Shown here: positions 1 through 9,827 of the stretch, piece after piece
Numbering within the stretch: position 1 is the first letter of the stretch
Layout of the letters: each line of letters begins with the position of its first letter
Source of the DNA: Fermentimonas sp.
Lineage (GTDB): Bacteria > Bacteroidota > Bacteroidia > Bacteroidales > Dysgonomonadaceae
Assembly (NCBI GenBank): GCA_028709385.1
Contig: JAQVXD010000001.1
Location: forward strand, 124,001-188,000
Direction of reading: 5' to 3'
DNA: 64,000 nt
Notes under the pieces: generated by a model
Database searches by the model: none
Told to the model about the DNA's origin: nothing
Seen by the model: only the letters and a program-made list of their open reading frames with translations
Position numbers and translations under genes: made by a program

Positions 1-812
1 GTTTCAGGATCAATCTGTTCTCCTGCAACTGACCACTCTTTAGCATCAACATCATATCTTAATATCTCAGTTGCCATAGCCGGCTTTTGATTATCATCAC
101 CCCCAAAAAATCCTCCTAAAAGATAAACGTATGTTTTGTCTTCTGTTTCTATTGATGCTAACACAGGCTGTACACGCGGAATTCCGGGATATTGTGGCAA
201 TTCGACCCATTCGCTCCCTGCTTTTGTATCTATACAATAAATAGAATTGGAAGGTTTGCCGTTTAGATTGCCTCCTGCAACAAAAACTATATCACCGCTT
301 GAACAGCCTGAGAAATTGTCCATAGGAAATGGTAAATCAACAAACGGTTTGAGTGAAATTTCATTGTTGGATGTGAGTGAAACGCGGTAACATGATTTTA
401 ATGATTCTTTTTCATTATTGCCTCCTATCCAAAGTGCTCCGTCAGAAACAGGTACAGAGACCCCATAAGCAGAGGGGGTGGGGAGTCGGCCAATAACTGT
501 CCACTCTTCAGTTGCATCATTATATAACATTATCTCATCATAAAATGCTTTTGAACCTCCTTCGAATCCAAGTTTCCCGGGGAAGTTAGCTCCTCCTGCA
601 ACGATAAGTTTTTCGTCAATCAGTGCGGCATAAGCAGCAGAAACCCCTTTGTTGAGATCTCCTGTCAAGCCCTCTGTTGATAATTTATTCCAGTTTATTT
701 TCATTGTATAATTTTTTGATGTTTCATCTGTGGTATGTTTACAAGAAAACATTGTAATTACCGTAAATGTAATTATAAGTAGTCGTGATATGAAAGAAAT
801 AACTGAATTCAT
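1..812 (-). CDS. Kelch-repeat, NanM/YjhT-like N-acetylneuraminate epimerase (cyclically permuted mutarotase family), C-terminus cut by window edge
   Basis: Reverse-strand translation from ATG at 812 (MNSVISFISRLLIITFTVITMFSCK..., lipobox-like LFSC/MFSC) continues open to base 1 with kelch-like repeats (LIVAGGANFPG, LWIGGNNE, IVFVAGGNLNG, YVYLLGGFFGG). Not in ORF track because truncated. Context is a sialidase operon. Confidence 0.8.
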   Translation of the reverse strand, partial: MNSVISFISRLLIITFTVITMFSCKHTTDETSKNYTMKINWNKLSTEGLTGDLNKGVSAAYAALIDEKLIVAGGANFPGKLGFEGGSKAFYDEIMLYNDATEEWTVIGRLPTPSAYGVSVPVSDGALWIGGNNEKESLKSCYRVSLTSNNEISLKPFVDLPFPMDNFSGCSSGDIVFVAGGNLNGKPSNSIYCIDTKAGSEWVELPQYPGIPRVQPVLASIETEDKTYVYLLGGFFGGDDNQKPAMATEILRYDVDAKEWSVAGEQIDPE

Positions 813-822
813 TTTCAAATTA

Positions 823-2793
823 TTATTCTTTTATTTTTGATGGATTGTATATTAATCCCGGGACAGCCTCCTCTCCGTCGGGTGTAACAAAAACAAATGT
901 AAACATCCATTTCTGCAGTCGCACTTCGGGTGTACTGAATTTGCCAACCGGCAGTTTTAATAATACTTTATTCCATCCTTTATTAAGCTCTACTGATATC
1001 GGTTCACGTGCAACATAATTTTCATTCTTAAGAGTAATCTCGTTTGTCTTTTTAGTGTGAATGTTCTCCCATTCAGGAGCCGGCAGTTCTTCATCATTTA
1101 TCCATATACGGCTGCCACGATAGTCCCACTTGCCCTGTGGCGCAGCTAAATCTGCTTCAGATCTGCTATAATCCTGAGTAGACGCCCATAAACCTGCTTT
1201 TTGTGATTTGGGTGACCATACCCACGTATAAGCATAAGCAGTATGATTTTCCTGAGGGCTATCATAAAAAGCAGGGACTATATCACCCCATACATGTCTT
1301 AAATATATACCTGCACCGATTGCAGGTCTGAAATTATAGACCTTATCATCAAATGTATAACTTTCACTTATATTTTCCTCCGGAGGAAACGACATATCGA
1401 GATCTCCTTCGTTTGGAAACGGGTCTGTAATATGCCATTTTATGTTGGTCTGTTTTACATATGGAAATGGCTCGTTCGTAAAATTATACTTTTTATGCCA
1501 AATCATTCGCTCTTCAAAATCAGCAAATTCCTTGAAAACAGGATCATCTACTTCTGTCGGCAGAATTACACCATTTTTGTCAAAATATTCAGAGCCGCCG
1601 CCTCTCCATGTACGTTCTGCAAATGCCATCATGTTTGGATAGAAGTAGTTCTGAAGCATGATGTCCTGTTCCGTTGGCAAATAACGGTCATTCCAAATTG
1701 CGAGGATTGATCCTGCAATATCATCGCTCCCTTGTATTTCATTATATATTCTGCTGTTATAGAGTGCAACGATATCTCCAAAAGCGTCGTAGTGGTTGAT
1801 ATAATGAAAGCGTGAATCTATTGCAGGAATTCCCGGTTGTGCTTTGCCTCTGTAACTCCATAGATGAGTAGCATCAATCTCCCCCGGCTCATAATGCCAG
1901 CCTGGATTCCATGAAATTACCTTCTTCCCGAAACCTCTGATATGTTCTACCATTTCAGGAACAAAATAAGGATTGGTGAACTGTACTTCGTCAGTGCCTA
2001 TATGTATATATTCAACTTCAGGAAATACTTCAGTGCAAATTTCCTGCATAAGCTCCTTAAGGATTTTCATTCCTTCGGGTGATTGCATATCCACGCCCAT
2101 TGCTCGTACAAATGCATCGCTGTGACCCGGCATATCAATCTCAGGAATAAGCATCATATTGTGCTTACGAGCCCATTCTGCAATTTCATGAGCATCTTCA
2201 ATAGTATAATATTTATCGTGCAGACGGGTAAAGCTGCTACTGTCGTTAAGTTGAGGGGATACCCTGCTTTCCAGTCGCCATCCCTGGTTTTCAGTCAGAT
2301 GCCAGTGAAATACATTTATCTTGTACTGAGACAAGAGAGATATCTGTTTTTTAAGCTCTTCTACTGAGATAAAACTTCTGCCCACATCATGCATAAAACC
2401 GCGTACACGAAATGCAGGCCAGTCGGTAATCTCTACCGCCGGTATTGATTGATCAGAGTTTTTTGCCTGTAATACCAGTTGGTTTAAAGTTTGTTTTGCC
2501 CAATAGATGCCTTTATCTCCTGTGGCTTCAATCACAACAGAATCAGGGGTGACAATCAGCCTGTAAGCCTCTTCCTGATTAATTGCAGCTTCAGGAACAG
2601 AATTTACATTCTTTATCGAAATGATATTAGAATCAATCTTACCGTTTTTAAGCTGATGCTTTTGTGACCAGTTGACCACTACGTTTTGAGGCAAAGGAAG
2701 TAATTTCAGAGTCTCATCACTTTCTCTTTTTGCACAAGACAGTAGTACTGATGCTGATAATATTACTAATAATAAATTGCCTGTAAATTTCAT
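823..2793 (-). CDS. Beta-N-acetylhexosaminidase, GH20 family, lipoprotein
   Basis: 656 aa; signal peptide with lipobox (ASVLLSC); GH20 features GFMHDVGRSFISVEELKKQISLLSQYKINVFHWHLTENQGWRLE, IPEIDMPGHSDAF, YIHIGTDEV. Confidence 0.92.
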   Translation of the reverse strand: MKFTGNLLLVILSASVLLSCAKRESDETLKLLPLPQNVVVNWSQKHQLKNGKIDSNIISIKNVNSVPEAAINQEEAYRLIVTPDSVVIEATGDKGIYWAKQTLNQLVLQAKNSDQSIPAVEITDWPAFRVRGFMHDVGRSFISVEELKKQISLLSQYKINVFHWHLTENQGWRLESRVSPQLNDSSSFTRLHDKYYTIEDAHEIAEWARKHNMMLIPEIDMPGHSDAFVRAMGVDMQSPEGMKILKELMQEICTEVFPEVEYIHIGTDEVQFTNPYFVPEMVEHIRGFGKKVISWNPGWHYEPGEIDATHLWSYRGKAQPGIPAIDSRFHYINHYDAFGDIVALYNSRIYNEIQGSDDIAGSILAIWNDRYLPTEQDIMLQNYFYPNMMAFAERTWRGGGSEYFDKNGVILPTEVDDPVFKEFADFEERMIWHKKYNFTNEPFPYVKQTNIKWHITDPFPNEGDLDMSFPPEENISESYTFDDKVYNFRPAIGAGIYLRHVWGDIVPAFYDSPQENHTAYAYTWVWSPKSQKAGLWASTQDYSRSEADLAAPQGKWDYRGSRIWINDEELPAPEWENIHTKKTNEITLKNENYVAREPISVELNKGWNKVLLKLPVGKFSTPEVRLQKWMFTFVFVTPDGEEAVPGLIYNPSKIKE

Positions 2794-2807
2794 AATTATT
2801 TTATTTT

Positions 2808-4484
2808 TTAAAGCTCTTCAGCTTTTACCCATTCAATTAAATAACCTTTGTCGTTCTTTTCCTTGCCGCTCAGGAGATGGAGGTATGAAATTCCATGTTG
2901 CGATTTATTTGAAAGCGGTAATGTCACTCTTTTACGTTTATCTACATAAACAACGGCAGCAGGTTTTTTCATATTCAGGTCCCACTCAATCTCTATTAGG
3001 TGAGGTTTAGAGTCTCTTATTTTTAAATTCTTACTATCTAAAGTTAGACTGAAAGGAGCAAAATGAACAGCAGTTGTATCAGTCGGATTAAACCACCTGT
3101 CGTTGAGTAAAAGCTCACCCTGACTGTTTAAGTCGTTAAATATGATAGATAAAGATAGTTTTCCCTTATGAAAAGCAGGGAAATTCCACACTGCACCTCT
3201 CACAGAAGTAAGCAGTGAATCGTCTTCGATATATTTTACAAGCAACTTCCCCTCTTCTAAACTGCAACCTGCTGTGCGATTGTATCCGCAATGCCCCACA
3301 ATACCTTTGTAGTAGCTAAATACACTCCATTGATCCAGTCCATCAGAAAAATCGCAATAGCGCTCTTTTTCATACAGCCAGTCTGCGTTGAAGCGCAGCA
3401 TTACCCTATGAAGGGGATGTTGACCCAGTGAAACTAAAACTTCTCCTGAGTCAAGTTCTATAAACTGACTTTGGTGTACACTCTTATCTATACCCGGTAT
3501 AGTTCCGAAATCCTCTGCATCACGTCTCGGGTCAAGGTACAATTCACGGAACCCTTGCCAACTGTTACCTTCATCTGAAGAAATGGCAGCATGTATAGCA
3601 TTTCTGTTAGTGAAAACATCATCCCATACTCCCGTTGTGTTATTTACTTCGGGCAGAGGAGTTGTATTCGACCAAAGAATAAGTATTCTACCATCTTTTA
3701 ACCTGCCAATAGTGGGCATTGTAATTGTACCGTAGAAAGGAGATGGAGTAGCATCACTCCATGTTTCACCACCATCATTTGAAAATGACTGGTAGTGATG
3801 ATCCTGGGAAGTACGAATCAGCATCCATAGCTTTCCGTCTTTCAGCTCTATAACAGTTGGTTCTGCAGCACCGTGATTCCATCGGATTCCGTTGTGAAAT
3901 CCCCCTCCCTCATGATCCGGTGTTTTGACAAGAGATGATCTTTTCCACGTTCGCCCATCGTCATCAGAAATAAATATGAAACAAGCTCTGGGCAGCCCCC
4001 TTTGTAGGCCATAATGACCGGCAACAACTACACGCTTGCCGTCTCTTATAAAAACCGGTGGCTTTAACATAATGCCCATGGAGTCGGACACTTTAATAAG
4101 CTCTCTGCCTCCATTTAGTCCCCCGTTAGTACGAATAGCATAAGTGCCCATACCCGGCGCAGAGATAAGTCTTAAATATTCGCTGCTTAAAGGGCTGCTA
4201 GTATCTGCAAACGGAATGTTGTCGGGGATGTTTACTTTTGTCCAAGTAAGCCCCTTATCTTTGCTTGAAAGATAAAATGACACTTTGTCAGCCTGTTCAC
4301 CATAATTGTAGTGCCTGATCTCGCCTGTTTCAAGTAGAGACAGGCCAATATATGCATCACTGGGAGGAATACCTGCAACCTTTGGTTCCCAAATCAGTGT
4401 GTCATTCTGTGTCGATTCTGCAAACAGAAATAAAAACAGTCCGCTCAGGAAAAAAACAGATATTACTCCTCTGCTGTAAATCAT
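2808..4484 (-). CDS. Exo-alpha-sialidase (BNR/Asp-box repeats)
   Basis: ORF 2808..4535; start trimmed to MIYSRGVISVFFLSGLFLF (signal peptide). Asp-box motifs SKDKGLTW, SDDDGRTW, SNDGGETW, SSDEGNSW. Confidence 0.88.
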   Translation of the reverse strand: MIYSRGVISVFFLSGLFLFLFAESTQNDTLIWEPKVAGIPPSDAYIGLSLLETGEIRHYNYGEQADKVSFYLSSKDKGLTWTKVNIPDNIPFADTSSPLSSEYLRLISAPGMGTYAIRTNGGLNGGRELIKVSDSMGIMLKPPVFIRDGKRVVVAGHYGLQRGLPRACFIFISDDDGRTWKRSSLVKTPDHEGGGFHNGIRWNHGAAEPTVIELKDGKLWMLIRTSQDHHYQSFSNDGGETWSDATPSPFYGTITMPTIGRLKDGRILILWSNTTPLPEVNNTTGVWDDVFTNRNAIHAAISSDEGNSWQGFRELYLDPRRDAEDFGTIPGIDKSVHQSQFIELDSGEVLVSLGQHPLHRVMLRFNADWLYEKERYCDFSDGLDQWSVFSYYKGIVGHCGYNRTAGCSLEEGKLLVKYIEDDSLLTSVRGAVWNFPAFHKGKLSLSIIFNDLNSQGELLLNDRWFNPTDTTAVHFAPFSLTLDSKNLKIRDSKPHLIEIEWDLNMKKPAAVVYVDKRKRVTLPLSNKSQHGISYLHLLSGKEKNDKGYLIEWVKAEEL

Positions 4485-4494
4485 AATGATTGTA

Positions 4495-6579
4495 TTAATA
4501 TTCTGTTGAAAATGTTGATGCCGGCAGGCCTTCAATATTTACAAGATTGCCGTCTGAATAAGAACTCCACCCATATCTTACATATCTGGGAGTATTCACT
4601 TTTTCTGATCTTACTTTAATAACATTTCCTTCAATTTCTGCAGTGGCAGGATAAAACAGTCCCGGAAATTCAGCCACCTCAAAGGATCTGAGTGGTTCAC
4701 CATCAGATGTTTTTAGACCTTCAGCATACTCAAATGAGAGCCAAACCGTTTCATTTTCAACATAAAAATCATGAAACATGGGTCCTGAGGGTGTAATTTC
4801 GTTTAGTCCGTATGTCTTATTAAGTGCCCAGCGAGCAAGTCTTTCTCCCACCTGTTTCTTTTCACGAGGGTGAACATCTGTGCTGTCACCAAGATCAGAT
4901 GAGACTGCCATACCGCAATTTGGGATTTCGTACATGAGTCTGCGCTGACTATCTCTGAAATGTCCCCAAGTTTCTCTGCCTACAGCCATGCTGGAGAGTT
5001 GCACATAGTAAAAGGGCAGATCTTCATTCCAGGAAGATCTCCAGCTCTCAACAAGAGTAGGGAAGATTGTTTCATGCAGTTCAACATTCTGTTCATTTGA
5101 TTCTCCCTGATACCATATTACACCTGTGATATTTAATTTTGTAATATCCTGAATTCCCGCTTCGTAAAGATAAGAGGGATGATAAGGGTGACGTTGCAAA
5201 GGGTTTTCAGACAACTCACTGTTTTGTCCAGCCCTTTCTCTGCACCAGGGATTTATATAATCATTATTTTTCCAGTTACGAAACATACCAACAAGTCGCG
5301 GATGGTGCTCCAGTGTATAACGATCAATCCATGCTTCAGCAGGAGAACCGCCCACAGCGTTAAGTATAAGTCCTACAGGCACACCTGTTTCCTCTTGCAC
5401 AGATTTGCCGAAATGATAAGCAACAGCCGAGAAGTCTTTCGCAGTTTCAGGTGTTGTTCTTTGCCATTCTGTTTCAGTAAAATATTTCAGTTCATTTATT
5501 TTGTCCAGCGTCTCAGTGTCCCATGCAACGTTATTAGTGTAAGCAACCGGTTTCATATTAAAAAGTCTTATTTCAGGCAGATTCGCATTCTTGATATCTT
5601 CTGAAGCCGTAGCAGCCTGATTAAGCCTGAATTCCATATTTGATTGACCGGAGCAGAGCCAGATATCCCCGATAAGTATATCATTCATGGTAATAATTTT
5701 ATCACCACTTGAGAACGTTACGTTATATGGTCCTCCTGCTTGCATAGAAGGGAACTCAATCTCCCACTCGTCATAACTATTTACTGCAGCTGATATTTTA
5801 CTGTTATTGAAATCTATTTCAACTGTTTCATTTGTGTTTGCACTACCCCAGAATTTAATAGGTTTATTTCGTTGTAAAACCATTCCGCTTGTAAAGATAG
5901 AAGCCGGTTTTAGTCCGCCGAAATCTCCTGTTATGGCACCATATACTGTTTCTGCAATTATTTTTGCACCATCCCCCGTTGGGTGCAGGTTATCAGGGAA
6001 GAGATCAGGTCGTTTATGAAGCGGAGTATGCAAATCAATTAATTCCACATCACCTACTCTCGCAATTACTTCAATTGCATCCTGAACTTGCCAGTACCAG
6101 TCTCTCGTACTCGACTCAAAACGGGAGTGACCTGTAAATATTGGAGTCATCCTGGAGATCATTACTTCAGCATCAGGATTTATATGTTTAAATGTATCAA
6201 TCAGGTTTAGATAATCTCTTACGAATTCGTCACGGTATCTAGCCCATGCCCTTGGATCAGTATCGTTTAATCCCAGATGAATTATAACAATGTCTGCTTT
6301 AAAATCGATAGCATCTTTAAATTCAGGCAAATTCCAGTATGGTCTGTATCCATTTTTAAGTAAAGTAGCTCCACTATGTCCAAAGTTTCTAACCTCATAT
6401 TCATTGCCAAGCATAACTTGCAATTGTGCAGGGTATCTTTCATCAGGATTCTCAATTCCCATGCCATATGTGACAGAGTTACCTACGCAGGCAACTTTGA
6501 CCGGCTGACTAAAAATCGAGGATATTACTAATAGAATAAAGGTAACAGTTAGAACTGTTTTGTTCAGAGTGTTATTCAT
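4495..6579 (-). CDS. Two-domain esterase: N-terminal SGNH/GDSL hydrolase + C-terminal sialate O-acetylesterase (SASA) domain, exported
   Basis: 694 aa; signal peptide; N-term GNSVTYG and later LHPTGDGAK; C-term LCSGQSNMEFRL and VIWYQGESNE typical of sialate O-acetylesterase. Confidence 0.88.
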   Translation of the reverse strand: MNNTLNKTVLTVTFILLVISSIFSQPVKVACVGNSVTYGMGIENPDERYPAQLQVMLGNEYEVRNFGHSGATLLKNGYRPYWNLPEFKDAIDFKADIVIIHLGLNDTDPRAWARYRDEFVRDYLNLIDTFKHINPDAEVMISRMTPIFTGHSRFESSTRDWYWQVQDAIEVIARVGDVELIDLHTPLHKRPDLFPDNLHPTGDGAKIIAETVYGAITGDFGGLKPASIFTSGMVLQRNKPIKFWGSANTNETVEIDFNNSKISAAVNSYDEWEIEFPSMQAGGPYNVTFSSGDKIITMNDILIGDIWLCSGQSNMEFRLNQAATASEDIKNANLPEIRLFNMKPVAYTNNVAWDTETLDKINELKYFTETEWQRTTPETAKDFSAVAYHFGKSVQEETGVPVGLILNAVGGSPAEAWIDRYTLEHHPRLVGMFRNWKNNDYINPWCRERAGQNSELSENPLQRHPYHPSYLYEAGIQDITKLNITGVIWYQGESNEQNVELHETIFPTLVESWRSSWNEDLPFYYVQLSSMAVGRETWGHFRDSQRRLMYEIPNCGMAVSSDLGDSTDVHPREKKQVGERLARWALNKTYGLNEITPSGPMFHDFYVENETVWLSFEYAEGLKTSDGEPLRSFEVAEFPGLFYPATAEIEGNVIKVRSEKVNTPRYVRYGWSSYSDGNLVNIEGLPASTFSTEY

Positions 6580-7246
6580 AAATATATGGTTTTATTATTT
6601 CAGTCCATTTTATGTAGCCCTCACCCATAAGGTGCAACCCATCATTTGTATACATGGGATCAAGGTTATTTGTGCCCGGAGTAACAAAATGGCTGTAAAG
6701 ATCGACAAATTCCACACCTTTTTTATTAGCAAGGCATTTCAGTTTATCATTTAACGGTTTAATAATATCTTTGTGCTGAGTGTGTCCTTTAAACATTCCA
6801 AACGACTCATTTACCGGAAGAATACTTTGGATGTAAATAGAAGTATTGGGCGATTCCGTCTGAATTCGTTCAATTATTTGACCAGTCTTATGTACTATAC
6901 TCTCAGGCATAACTCCCCGTCCAAGGTCATTTATCCCTATCAAAAGAAATATTTTTGCAGGCTCACCTGCAACAATCGAATTAAGTCTGTCAAGTACACC
7001 TGTACAAACATCTCCGCTAATCCCCCTGTTTTTAATTCTTTTGTCATTCAGCAGTTCTACCCATTCACCGCCATTGGTTATACTATTTCCAAGGAAGATA
7101 ATGTCTTCATTAGTGGTTGGAAGTTTTTCAAACAACGAGACTCTTTGATAATAGAATGTAGAGTGATTACCACTTTGAGCAAAAAGTGAAGTTGCAAATG
7201 CTAACACTAATAAGAGAATATTAAATTTTTTGTACAAATAGTCCAT
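6572..7246 (-). CDS. SGNH/GDSL hydrolase family protein, exported (probable sialate O-acetylesterase-type)
   Basis: 224 aa; signal peptide; IIFLGNSITNGGEW block, GINDLG block, TNDGLHLMGEGY block; overlaps next gene by 8 nt. Confidence 0.85.
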   Translation of the reverse strand: MDYLYKKFNILLLVLAFATSLFAQSGNHSTFYYQRVSLFEKLPTTNEDIIFLGNSITNGGEWVELLNDKRIKNRGISGDVCTGVLDRLNSIVAGEPAKIFLLIGINDLGRGVMPESIVHKTGQIIERIQTESPNTSIYIQSILPVNESFGMFKGHTQHKDIIKPLNDKLKCLANKKGVEFVDLYSHFVTPGTNNLDPMYTNDGLHLMGEGYIKWTEIIKPYIYE

Positions 7247-7451
7247 AAGGCAATTTTTAAATAATTTTTAAAATTCGAAGATAACAATCCTTTGTGTTTC
7301 TACTTTCTTAATGATATTACTCAGAATGTGTTTTTAAGTGTTTCTTGATTTTTATTCCTTAAATCATTTATCTGATGCCTGCAAACTGAACAAAAGCATT
7401 AATATCTATTAAATAATTTTAATCTTTTGAAAATAGTATGTGATTACCGCA

Positions 7452-8663
7452 TCAGGCACATATATGTTCCTTTCCTAATACTTCTTTGGCTTTACTATTG
7501 ATCCTCTCTAATGTTTGCCAACATTGAAACAGACCTCTCGGTACATGAAAACATCCCTTCCATTTGCCACCTTTGAGGTCAAGTAAAACATTTCCCTCTC
7601 TACTAAGATAGCCCCACCATTCGGGGAATTCAGGATCTTTAAAATGTTTCCAGGTATAGTCATGCAACTTCTCAAACCATCTTAAACAATCCTCAGATCC
7701 TGTTAACTCAAAACCTTTAAGGAGTGATATTAATGCTTCAATATGAACCCACCAGAGCTTTTGATCCCACTCCAGTTGTTGTGGCGGAAAACCTTTACGA
7801 TCCATAAAATAAAAAATGCCGCCATGTTTTTTATCCCAACCATAGTCCATCAATTTTAATGTAGTCTCTACAGCCTTTTCAATTAAATCATTCCTTTTAA
7901 GACGTATTCCAAGATCCATTATAAACCACATAGATTCGAGTCCATGTCCCGGGTTGACTAATCTGCCCTCAAATGTGTCAGATAAAGTTCCATCCTCATT
8001 CAAATTTTCAACAATGATTCCACCTAGTTCTGGACGTAAAAAAACATCCATTACTTCATAGATGCACTCATTCATAATTTTTTCAACTGTATCTTTATCT
8101 AGCAGATGTTCGATCTCAAGTGTAAGATTGCAAAGGATCATAGGTAGTGAAAATGATTTTAAATTTCTCGTACCGGGATATGCTTTATTCCATTTTCCTT
8201 TTGGATTGTCTCGTTTTGAGATAATTTTGTCAAATGTTTTCCTGGCGATCTCAGCATATTCTTTGTTACCTGTGGCCAGGCTTAGTTGACCAAATGCCAT
8301 GGCAGCAAAAGTGTATGAAAAAATATTGTATGGTTCTACAAGTGGCTTACCTTCGCGAGTGAGTGAAAAATACCAATTGTAATCTCCATCATGAGCATTT
8401 TTTTTTAAGAATTCAGCACCCTGAGTGGCACAGTCAAGCCATTCTTTATTTTTCTCTACTTTATTGTAAAGCATAGAGAATAGCCAAACCTCTCTACACT
8501 GCAGCCAAACAAATTTATCGGTGTCAAAAACATCACCTTTTCTGTCAAGACATGTGTAATAACCCCCAAATTCTTCATCCTGAGATTTAGATAACCAGAA
8601 AGGCACAACGTTTTCCAAAAGCTCAGACTTGTACTGTATTCTTAATTTACTGTAATCTAACAT
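7452..8663 (-). CDS. N-acylglucosamine 2-epimerase family protein (AGE/NanE-type function in Bacteroidota sialate catabolism)
   Basis: ORF 7452..8708; start trimmed to MLDYSKLRIQYKSELL. AGE-type motifs DKFVWLQCREVWLFSML, VNPGHGLESMWFIMDLG, WDQKLWWVHIEALISLL. Confidence 0.88.
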   Translation of the reverse strand: MLDYSKLRIQYKSELLENVVPFWLSKSQDEEFGGYYTCLDRKGDVFDTDKFVWLQCREVWLFSMLYNKVEKNKEWLDCATQGAEFLKKNAHDGDYNWYFSLTREGKPLVEPYNIFSYTFAAMAFGQLSLATGNKEYAEIARKTFDKIISKRDNPKGKWNKAYPGTRNLKSFSLPMILCNLTLEIEHLLDKDTVEKIMNECIYEVMDVFLRPELGGIIVENLNEDGTLSDTFEGRLVNPGHGLESMWFIMDLGIRLKRNDLIEKAVETTLKLMDYGWDKKHGGIFYFMDRKGFPPQQLEWDQKLWWVHIEALISLLKGFELTGSEDCLRWFEKLHDYTWKHFKDPEFPEWWGYLSREGNVLLDLKGGKWKGCFHVPRGLFQCWQTLERINSKAKEVLGKEHICA

Positions 8664-9075
8664 ATTTTTAAAATATTTTCTTAATAAGGGTTTAATAAAT
8701 ACATGCATTATATAATAAAATAACTACACAAATGGCAAAATAATAATTAAATGTTTAGCTATGTAGCAAAATAAACACAATAAAATTAAGAATGCAAATA
8801 CATGTTTAAATAGTTTTTGTAGATTAGTGAATATTAACAAGGATGGTTGATATTTTAGGATCGAATACTTTTTTAGTTTTGTCAACTAAAAATCATTCTG
8901 TTGTTTAATTTTCTTATTTAGCTCTTAATTCGCACATCTAAAAGAATCATTTTGCTTGTGATTTTTAGCACAAATACTGAAGTATGCTTAAATCATAGGA
9001 TAATTGAAATACTTTTTATTTGAATTATGTGATAGCTTAATAGCTGAAACATCACTAAAAAAATATTTATTAAAG

Positions 9076-9810
9076 TCAGGACTTAGAAAGAAATTTTTCC
9101 GCAAGCATTAATGACTCATGTTTCCCAACATCAATCATCTGACTGTCTTTGACAGAATAGTATACTATTTTCTCATAGTCGCATACTGACAGGTAAAAAT
9201 CAATAATTGAAAACCTGTCTGTAAAGTTGTCCATATGACTAAAAATGGAAGGGTCAATTATATGGATTCCTGAAAAAGCGAGTTGACTGTATTGTGAGGA
9301 GTCAAAATCGGGAACAGGCGATTTCACCTCTCCTGTTTTTTTGTTAATCCACCCTTTAAGTTGTTTTTCTGAGTCAAAACAGAGGTATCTGGATGTCTTT
9401 CTGTCACTGCAAACAACTGTTGCAATTGCATTATTGCTGACATGAGAGGTATAGAGTTCATTCAGATCAATATTTGAGAGAATGTCAACATTATGAACCA
9501 GAAAAGGTCTGTTGTCATCGAAGAAGTGAGATGCTTTTTTTATACCACCCCCGGTATCCAGTAATTTTTCACGCTCATCTGAGAATTCAATTCGAATGTC
9601 AAAGTAGTTTTTTGACTCCACGAAATCAATTATCTGTTCTCCGAAGTGATGAATATTTATAATAATCTCGTCAAATCCGGCGAGTTTGAGTTTCTCTATA
9701 GTATGTTGCAGTAATGGTTTTCCTCCCACAGAAACCAAAGCTTTAGGCATTGAATCGGTTAAAGGCTTTAGGCGAGAACCAAGTCCTGCTGCAAAAATCA
9801 TTGCTTTCAT
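9076..9810 (-). CDS. Sugar-1-phosphate nucleotidyltransferase (MurU-like NDP-sugar pyrophosphorylase)
   Basis: 244 aa; MKAMIFAAGLGSRLKPLTDSMPKALVSVGGKPLLQHTI, LLDTGGGIKKA, PFLVHNVDILSNIDL. Confidence 0.85.
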   Translation of the reverse strand: MKAMIFAAGLGSRLKPLTDSMPKALVSVGGKPLLQHTIEKLKLAGFDEIIINIHHFGEQIIDFVESKNYFDIRIEFSDEREKLLDTGGGIKKASHFFDDNRPFLVHNVDILSNIDLNELYTSHVSNNAIATVVCSDRKTSRYLCFDSEKQLKGWINKKTGEVKSPVPDFDSSQYSQLAFSGIHIIDPSIFSHMDNFTDRFSIIDFYLSVCDYEKIVYYSVKDSQMIDVGKHESLMLAEKFLSKS

Positions 9811-9827
9811 GAGATGTTTATTTCGGG

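Noticed and set aside
5179-5604. 141-aa + strand ORF inside the sialate O-acetylesterase gene
   Set aside because: Antisense to a well-supported CDS, no recognisable motif, low-complexity hydrophobic/basic composition typical of reverse-complement reading.
8870-8892. TTTTTAGTT-TTGTC-AACTAAAAA inverted repeat in the 8700-9075 intergenic region
   Set aside because: Only 9-bp AT-rich arms with no clear promoter or terminator context; not strong enough to report as a feature.
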